Positions 56,991 to 64,000 of a stretch of DNA of 64,000 nucleotides are shown here, one piece after another. Under the pieces are notes generated by a model. The model was given only the letters and a program-made list of their open reading frames with translations. It was not told the origin of the DNA and made no database searches. Position 1 is the stretch's first letter. The number at the start of each line of letters is the position of its first letter. The stretch lies in the NCBI GenBank assembly GCA_973895155.1, contig OZ316897.1:18476001-18540000 (forward strand). Reading direction: 5' to 3'. The position numbers and the translations under genes are program-made. The stretch comes from Marsupella aquatica (taxonomy: Eukaryota > Marchantiophyta).

Positions 56991-59900
56991 ATGGCTATGG
57001 CGGGTGGCATTCTGAAATCTCGGTCGTTGGACCACTCCATCGTAGTCAGCATACCTTCTCCTTCTTCCTCTTTTTCTTCTTCTTTTTCTTCTTCGGCTGC
57101 TGCTTCTTCGTCGTGCTGCACAAATTCTCTCAATGTGCCCAGTTCTCGCTTCGGCTCTCTTTCCGCGGTGCGCGGCAGCTGCCTCTCGGAGAGCTATGGG
57201 GATCGCGCGGTGTCGCTGTCTGTCGGAGGTTCAACACTGCAGAGACGTCTCGCGCAGCATCAGAACAGCTGCGGAGATTGCTACCGTACCTCAACTGCGA
57301 GCTTGAGATTACGAAGGCCTGGACGACGGAGAGGCTGTGTCAGTTGCTCGACCGGCGAGCAGCAGCCGGCAACGGTGTCTGTTTCGAATGGTTGGTGTGC
57401 CTTTTCCCCTCCCAGATTGTGCGCAAATTGTGTACAGATTTTACTTTCCAGCTCGATGAAATTTCCAGCCTGGCCGATTGAAATGAACTTTGTCTGGCGA
57501 GAGGACTTGATTTTGAGGGTGTAAGGTTTAAGTATCAGGAATTCATCTGCAATTATGGAAAAGGAAATGAAAATTTGAAGTCAGGGGTGAGTTTTCTGTG
57601 AATCCGTTTTCATATTTTTGTATTTTATGAATGTTAATGAGCTGCCCCATGATTAAGTTCCCGGAGGAATGAAATTGAATTTTGAACGAATCAATCAATT
57701 AGATTTGTATTCCACGTGTTGTTGTAGTAATAGTAGTAATCGTAGTAGTAGTAGTAGTTCTCATTGTTGAATTTGTTGCTCTGGTTGTGAGGTAACAGGA
57801 GCAGAGGTTGCCGAGCTACCCTGCCTACCCTTTACGCCTGCCGAGGTAATTCAAAAACACAATAATTCGAATACCTTAGCCGTGTTTTCCAATGAACATT
57901 GCTGAAGCACCTCAAGATTGTAATTGTGAACAGTCCTATATTTAATTTCAAGAGGTGTCATTGATTTGACTGGCGGAGAGTTTGGCTACGTATTCTCCAA
58001 TACTGTTTTAGCAAACTTCGTCTTCTTTTATGTGGAACGTCACTTTGTTACAAAACCTATGAAATAAGTCAGCAGACTCTACCATCTTCTATGGTTGCTT
58101 TGCTGAACGTGTTGTTGAAGGAGAGACGTTCTGATAGGCGTTGTTCCGATAACTGCAGGTTTTTGTGCCTTCGTCCACCAAAGTGTTACATCTCTACGAA
58201 GCTAGATTTTTGGCTCTACTTGAGGAGGTTGGGAGCCTGAATTTTATCTTGATTGTGCTTTGGCCGCTGGTGTCTGCATTTGCTAAACTTTGATGCCCGT
58301 CCATTACATCGTTTCCTTCAGATTACTTTGATTTAGTTTCCCGGCTTGCATTTACATGTCCTGAACAAACACTGCACTTTCTAAATTTGAGTCCGGAACA
58401 AACCTTCGGCCTTCGAATCCTTGAACCACTCGGCCAGAACCTTAGCTCTTGTCGGTACTTTTGTCACTCTCATGTAGAACACAAATGAGTATAGCACCAC
58501 TGTGTTGTTCTTGGTATTCCCGATGATTCAACAATCCTGTGACAAAGTTATTCTCTGCCTGCAGGTTATGGGCAAATATGACAATTTATTCGCCCATATT
58601 GTCATAGAACCAATGGGTCCCCGAGGATCAGATGAGGAAAGCAAAGGAGTGGCATCTTTCTTAGCAACTTATGGATGTTTGGCTCGTGTAGAAAAGGTTG
58701 GGAATTGATTCGTATATTGGTGCACATGATGCTTACCTTAATCTCATCTCTGCATCATTTGCCTCATAGCTGCACTTCTCGGAGTTTGCTTCGCTTGTTG
58801 GCACAAGTAGCACCACTTTCCTGAGCCGGCCGTGAGCTTAAGTTTTTGACGAGAACATGTGCTTTCGGCTTTCGTACTGAACCGTCAAAATCTTATGGTA
58901 TATGTGCACTATGTCGAAATGTACTTCTGCATTTCTGGGCCAACTTTTCACACACAAATTTGAGATGAATTAGATATGTGAATGTGAAGACCAACTGATC
59001 GCGAGTATGTGCAGGTCAAGCGTTTGGAAATAGGAGCTGAAGTGACAATTAGAGGCATTGGGCGTATCAAACTCCTTGGCTTAACGCAGGCAGGTTTAAT
59101 GTTGCACTTTCTCGATGCACTAACTGTTACCAAATTACAAGTACTGACTACTGGAGAGGCTGTAAATTATGGAAATTTTATCCTGAGATTGGTATCTGTG
59201 GACCTGCTATGATGCAGCTGGAGCCTTTTCTGAAGGGCACAGTGATTTCCTTGAAGGATGATGCTCCAAAAGATGCTCAAGAACTGGGAACTGCAGTACA
59301 AGAGCTACGAACTTCACTTTCTACTATACAGCAACTTCAGATTAAACTGAAGGTCTCCAACTCTCCTGTGCTAGACTCCATGCTCTTTGCAGAGGAAGTG
59401 GTAATGCTTCTTTTCCAGAAGAGTTTCCCGCTATCTTTGGTTGTAGGCTCCTAAATCAGCCTGTCCAGGGAACTATTCTTACAGTTTCTCTAACGGTGAC
59501 CAGGTATCGAATGAGGAGTTACTGCAAACACCTTTGGAGAGAGCATTGCAATGGGCGGAGAAGGGAGACTCTGATGAGATAGCTGGATCATATCTGCCAA
59601 GTCGGGAAGAGAGGGTCTCATTTGCAGCTCTCCAACCTGTTGCAGGTTTGTACTAATCCCGTCTGTTCTGCCTGGTTTGCTGTCATGATTTTGTCGGCCT
59701 TCGATCAAGACGACCACCAAAGACAGAAGATTAAGCTGGGTCATTTCTGGTTTATAGCTTGGACCCTAGAATTCAGTCTGCTTCATCACATACCCACTTA
59801 GCTGGTATCATATAAAGCCCGTTTTATGATTTTTACTAACCAGTGATTTGTTTTGGTTTTTGAAGGTGCAAGCGCCGCTGAGCAGCACAAACTTCTGCAG

Positions 59901-60023
59901 GAACGTCTTTTCGCGATGGAGGCTATGAACACTTTACAACGGTTGAATCGAGTAAAGCCCTTTGTACAGCAGACTGTCGCCTCTTTAGCAGCGAAGGTTT
60001 CCTTACAATCCTTGAACTTGTAA
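56991..60023 (+). CDS. Lon N-terminal (LON/PUA-like) domain protein, probably plastid
   Basis: Eight exons assembled by eye: 56991-57390, 57799-57845, 58159-58227, 58565-58696, 59015-59089, 59218-59400, 59504-59645 and 59866-60023. Phases agree and give 401 residues. Residues 1 to about 130 are Ser- and Arg-rich and look like a chloroplast transit peptide. The LON substrate-binding domain follows: AELPCLPFTPAEVFVPSSTK, then LHLYEARFLALLEE, GCLARVEKVKRLEIGAEVTI and RGIGRIKLLGLTQLEPFLKG. A helical C-terminal half includes SREERVSFAALQPVAGASAAE and QERLFAMEAMNTLQRL. No ATPase or protease domain is present, as is normal for stand-alone plant LON-domain proteins; their function is poorly known. 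The first exon's donor and the second's acceptor are the weakest joins, and intron 5 needs a GC donor. Confidence 0.8.
57723..57758. repeat. GTA trinucleotide microsatellite
   Basis: An imperfect (GTA)n run of about 11 units lies in the first intron of the LON-domain gene. Confidence 0.85.
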
Positions 60024-60968
60024 GTACGAACGCCGATGCAAGGACTTTGCAAAGCGTGAAACCTGTAGCCATGCCAGAGCTAACAGATATGGAGAAGATT
60101 TAAATGCCAGTATCCACATCCCGATATTATTTTATCCTGTGAATGAATAAAAGCTTACGAAAACAACATTTGGGACTTCCACGTCCCTCTACCAAAGACC
60201 TCACACTCGATCCCACTGCGTATTGTAGCAGTGAAATGATATTCAGCAGATGTCCTTCTGGTTTTCAATTCCAAATCGTTTCCTAAAGATGGAGCTCTGG
60301 AACGTCAAGGTATTAGATAACATTCACAACGAGCAAAACAACTCTGCTTCGCAATTGAACGTTGCCACCAACCTGCCTACTTCGTCTCTGACTAATCTGA
60401 AAAACAAGAGATCGAAACAACACCCAAGCCTCTGAGGAACTTCCTCTTTTATCAAACCGTAAGCACAATTAAAATCGTTATCTGCAGACAAGCCCTCCGT
60501 GGGATCGACCTTGAGACAGCAATTGTTTTTGGTCAAATTGAGTCAAGACGTATTGCTCACTATTAAGAAGTTCTCAAAAGCAGTCCAATTGGACAGACGG
60601 CACTAGAAAAGTTGGAGGCAATATTACAGCGCAGCATTCTCGTCTGAGGACCAGCGACGCCGTTGCAAAGATGGTTTAACCCTCATCTGAGTCGAGAGTA
60701 AAAGCTTTAGATCCTGTCATTCCCTGGATGGAGACTCTTGACAGGCAGTTCCTTAAAGAATAAACCGTGATGGACTGCCAATTGGGAATGTCCTCGCTCA
60801 CATGACTCAAGGGTTCAAAGCTGTGCAGCTGCGATCCAGAAGGAACAATGGTCAAAGTGGAGGGGCCGTAGAACCGAATGTGGGCGTTGAGTGCACTCCC
60901 TGGGTGAGGCAGGGATGCCACGCATCTACGCAAGAGTTGTACGTGAGTTGTTCTCGCAGCCATGGATC
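60024..60968. other. 3' flank of LON gene and insertion flank
   Basis: Short frames only. Holds the LON-gene 3' UTR and the DNA left of the retrotransposon LTR. Confidence 0.5.
60146..60151 (+). terminator. AATAAA polyadenylation signal candidate
   Basis: An exact AATAAA lies 123 bp after the LON-gene stop codon, a normal distance for a plant 3' UTR. Confidence 0.4.
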
Positions 60969-61254
60969 TGTTGGAAACCACACGCTGTACTCTCACGTGA
61001 AGGCAGGAATAGGGCTGTTAAGGCCACTTTTCTTAGTTAGGTCCATCACTTAGAGTAGTACACTCACGCGGCACTCTCACCACTATGCGCATACCACTCT
61101 GCTCCCATTAGTGTTTGGCTGTTACACCCATAGACTTAGCCTCGGCTTGCCCTCCTACCATTGATCTCGCTGATCTTTAGGCTCTCCGGGCACTACTTAT
61201 ACTGACCGCTACAGCGTCCTAAGTAATCATACAATTAGCAAGTAGATTCCAACA
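60969..61254 (+). repeat. 5' long terminal repeat (286 bp)
   Basis: It begins TGTTGGAA and ends TTCCAACA, an exact 8-bp terminal inverted repeat with the TG...CA ends typical of LTRs. The primer-binding site starts at the next base. 286 bp is normal for a small copia LTR. The partner 3' LTR is not in the window, so age and target-site duplication cannot be judged. Confidence 0.93.
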
Positions 61255-61267
61255 TGGTATCAGAGCC
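61255..61267 (+). promoter_or_regulatory. Primer-binding site, initiator Met-tRNA
   Basis: TGGTATCAGAGCC directly follows the LTR and matches the complement of the plant initiator methionine tRNA 3' end, the standard primer of plant copia elements. Confidence 0.95.
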
Positions 61268-61441
61268 AGGGCTCTGAAAGACTAAGCTGCGTCTTAGTTA
61301 TCTTAGAGATAGTGTAGTCGTCATTTAGACAGCGTCTCTGACTAGTGCATATCTAACGAGATACGTGTAGCAGTAGAACTGAGTCCCGAACTGAGTGTGA
61401 ATTCCTCAGACTCATCTACATTACATCTGTGATTGTCCAAC

Positions 61442-62351
61442 ATGGACCTACTTCAACTATTCTCAGAGACCGACAAGCTCGATGGCTCTGTCAATCACAT
61501 GACTTGGACCATAGTGGTCAAGAATCTCTTGAGAATTGAGAAGAGATGAACTGTTTGATGAGTTGAACTTCAGAGTGAAACCTGACGCCAATGGTGTCAC
61601 AGTTGACGGTGGACTGCACCTGACCGCAGCTGAGAAGCAAAAGAAGAAGATTTGGGCAACCTCGATCCTAGCTGCTACAGTGAAGCCAAAGTTCTTACCG
61701 ACCGTGGATCGATACACTGCAGATCCTGCCAAATGTTGGGCCCACTTCCAGCAGCGCTTTGGAGGAGACCTCATTCAACGCCAGTTGCTGATAGAGCAGA
61801 AGCTTCAAGGTGTCACCATGAGCAATGGTGGATCCGTTGAAGCTTACATCAACACCGTCAATGAGCTTGCTGGTCAACTATCCAGCATGGATGCAGAAGT
61901 AGACGAGACTCGTCTAATGCACATTGTGCTCAAAGGGCTTCCAATGTCGTGGGGCCCATTTGTCTGCATGTTCGGGGCTGATCTTTCTCGTACCCCAAAA
62001 CCTACTTACTCCAATCTGGTTGAATGTCTTCAATCGAAAGAATATTGGAGGAAAGGGAAGCAGCAGCTTGACACTACTGAGGAGGCAATGGCGGTCACAC
62101 GCCACTTTGGACGTGGTCGTGGGCGCTTTCAGTGCAATGACGGCCACTACCAGCCCCGTGGAAACCACGGCAACTATCGCCCTCCATGTCCAAATCTGAA
62201 TCCCAATCCGGCTGCAGGCCGTGGGAGGAGACTTGGTAACTGCAACTACTGCAGTAAGACGGGCCACTGGGAAGCGGCCTGCGATCTTAAGAAGCTTGAT
62301 GACCAGATTGCTGATTTACAGGTGAAGGCTGCAGGCATTCGATGTTTTTGA
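61442..62351 (+). pseudogene. copia gag region, frameshifted
   Basis: The start at 61442 (MDLLQLFSETDKLDG) is typical for plant copia Gag. After about 30 codons the frame is lost at a 7-bp tandem duplication (TTGAGAA twice, 61529-61542) and the homologous sequence continues in the next frame (DELFDELNFRVKPDA). The UBN2-type Gag body (SNGGSVEAYINTVNELAGQL) follows, then an Arg/Gly-rich part and a CCHC knuckle CNYCSKTGHWEAAC at about 62239-62280. An in-frame TGA at 62349-62351 separates it from the protease region. In the parent element gag and pol would be one continuous frame. Gag forms the virus-like particle that packages the element RNA. Confidence 0.9.
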
Positions 62352-63482
62352 CCCCAGACCAATGTTGTGGAACAGATTCTTGACGACGAAAATGACGACG
62401 AGGACCAGTATGCCACTGATGAAGGGGAGACAGTTGAAGTCAACTTCACAGAGATCAATACCAAACGTAGCTCTAGTGAGTGTATTTTAGATTCCGGTGC
62501 TAGTACTCATGTGAGCGGTGATAACGCTGTGTTTCATGATATCACCCAAAGAGCTCACTCTGACTCTGTAACCACTGCCAATGGCGCTCAGCTTCCTGTA
62601 GCTGGCCAAGGCAGTGTCTCTGTTGATGATAATAAAGTTATTGCCAAAGTTTTGTACGTCCCGGGTCTGAAACGCAATCTTCTCTCAATCGGCAATCTAA
62701 CTGATGCAGGCCATCCCATTCTCTTTACCTCTAGTCTTGTTTCATATTTGATAAAGACAATCCTCGAAATTAAAGTCTTTCTTCAAGGCACTAGGGATCC
62801 TCGGAACAAGCTTTACAAGCTTCGACGACGCCTGCCAACTATCACTCCTCCGAGCTCACCATTACGAGTCCAACTTCGCCGCTGCTCTACTAAATCAGCA
62901 CTCATCTTCAATACTGAAATTCTGACTTCAGTCCCGACCTCTCCTCTGGACCTTGTTGATCTTTGGCATCGACGCATGTCAACTATCAAATGGTTCATCA
63001 CATGTCCAAGGGCTCTTTAGTTACTGGCATTCTACTCCTACCACGAGTAAAACGATCATGCCACACTTGTACACTTGCAAAGCACCATCGGGAGAAAGTT
63101 CCAAAAACGTCAATGATCAAGGACTTCCCGACCCTTGCAGCTCATTCATACAGATCTTGGAGGTCCTGCTTCTTCCAAGTATATTCTTACCTTCATTGAT
63201 GACTTTACTCGCTTTACGTGGGTATATTTCTTATCTCTGAAAAGTGAGACCTTAGGCGTCTTTAAGCAGTTCCGCCTACTGGTTGAGAATAACTTCTCTC
63301 ATAAAATTAGTTGTCTCCATTCTGACCGTGGTGGCGAGTATATGTCCACCGAATTTGTTGACTTTTGCAGACACCATGGCATTCGTAGGCAGTTTACAGT
63401 AGCTGATGCCCCGCATCAAACTGGGGTTGTTGAACGGAAAAATTGCACTCTTCTTGAAGGTGCTCGGAGCATTCTTCTGTAG
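62352..63482 (+). pseudogene. copia protease and integrase region, broken
   Basis: In the same frame as gag, an acidic linker leads to the aspartic protease (ILDSGASTHVSGD, near 62487), then LYVPGLKRNLLSIGNL and the GAG-pre-integrase start LWHRRM. The frame shifts near 62980; HTCTLAKHH and the rest of that domain continue in another frame, and it shifts back near 63135. The integrase core then reads with all three acidic residues: D in HTDLGGP, D in HSDRGGEY and E in TGVVERKN. The match ends at GARSILL just before the stop at 63480-63482. Reverse transcriptase and RNase H are absent. Confidence 0.9.
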
Positions 63483-64000
63483 TATAGATGGAAGAACCAA
63501 AAGTGATACTTCTCACTTAAAGACTAAAATATCTATCCCTTTAAGAACATAATTGGATTGGATTGAATAGTTTTATACTTTTGAGAGCTTTAGAGCCTCT
63601 TGTTCTCTATTTCTCTTACTTACTCCTAACAGAGTAAATAATTCTATCAAAACACCAGTACAAAAACTTTTGAGTTATAGATGGAGATAAACTTAGACTG
63701 AGATGATTTAATTATTATTTTAATATTGTCACTCCTTAAGGAAGTACTCTAGACTTATTATATATATAAAATAATAACTTCCAACCACTCTCTAATCATC
63801 TTTTCTCTAACCTATAATAATGTTGGATTTAAGACCTCTGCTCACCAAACTCAGAGTAGCTTGTTGATTACAAATGCAAAGATAAGTCTTAAGATGTCGT
63901 CAACATGATTTGATTAAATGTGATACACAACTTAAGTCAAATTATAAGATTTATTGCAGTGCATAGTAACGGTATTAATTCCTGTGAAAATGGAATTTTG
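63483..64000. other. AT-rich DNA abutting the truncated element
   Basis: Strongly AT-rich (a TATATATATAAAATAATAA tract near 63760) with no pol similarity in any frame. It is either flanking DNA after a deletion or the beginning of another insertion nested in the copia element. Confidence 0.5.

Larger units (their letters stand above)
60969..63482 (+). mobile_element. Ty1/copia LTR retrotransposon, 3' part missing
   Basis: The order is 5' LTR, primer-binding site, gag with zinc knuckle, protease, GAG-pre-integrase and integrase, which is the copia order (integrase before reverse transcriptase). No reverse transcriptase, RNase H, polypurine tract or 3' LTR is found before the window ends. Homology stops at 63482, so the element is truncated, or interrupted by a nested insertion that continues beyond the window. 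It is not autonomous as seen here because of several frame breaks. Confidence 0.9.

Noticed and set aside
56921-57481. Alternative 186-codon frame with a hydrophobic FFFFFF stretch
   Set aside because: It overlaps the transit-peptide exon in another frame; only the 56991 frame joins in phase to the LON-domain exons.

Overview
The window is nuclear DNA of a land plant, most likely a bryophyte or another non-seed plant. Several genes have several short introns with GT..AG borders. There is a Ser-rich, transit-peptide-like N-terminus, an NHL/LEA_2 protein and an F-box/kelch relic. A Ty1/copia element carries the classical plant initiator-tRNA primer site. The lineage below 'land plant' is inference; no rRNA, organelle marker or diagnostic gene fixes it. 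Gene density is low: six credible protein genes in 64 kb, with decayed repeats between them.

Layout. From 1 to about 19.5 kb I recognise no gene; the stretch holds a MITE-like foldback (1496-1755), worn tandem duplications and a cluster of tRNA-like SINE fragments (18.2-18.55 kb). A frameshifted F-box/kelch relic lies at 19575-20579. An intact single-exon NHL gene is at 26731-27465. At 30557-32036 is an unrecognised two-exon gene with 23-residue repeats and a C-terminal membrane segment. A complete nine-exon DUS3-type tRNA-dihydrouridine synthase runs on the minus strand from 38130 to 32911. Upstream of it are a 49-bp triple repeat and a G-rich minisatellite, then a large inverted repeat (39391-40029). 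A five-exon LYR-motif gene (41155-42349) is built from exons too short to stand out as open frames. A single-exon ORF with an FTQDSI...DNRRLWVF domain is at 45027-45809. From 43 to 50 kb the sequence is mostly tandem and dispersed repeats.

A complete two-exon UCH37/UCHL5-type deubiquitinase lies on the minus strand (52477-50932). It is followed by a duplicated repeat block, a degenerate ~110-bp tandem array and a ~60-bp minisatellite. An eight-exon gene for a Lon-N-terminal-domain protein, probably plastid targeted, occupies 56991-60023. The right edge holds the 5' part of a copia retrotransposon: a 286-bp LTR, a perfect primer-binding site, and gag, protease and integrase regions with several breaks. 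It stops abruptly at 63482.

The genes do not form an operon or pathway; they are independent housekeeping or stress-type genes (tRNA modification, ubiquitin editing, mitochondrial LYR protein, plastid Lon-domain protein, membrane NHL protein). Exon joins were made by eye from frame, splice sites and family similarity and have not been tested with transcripts.
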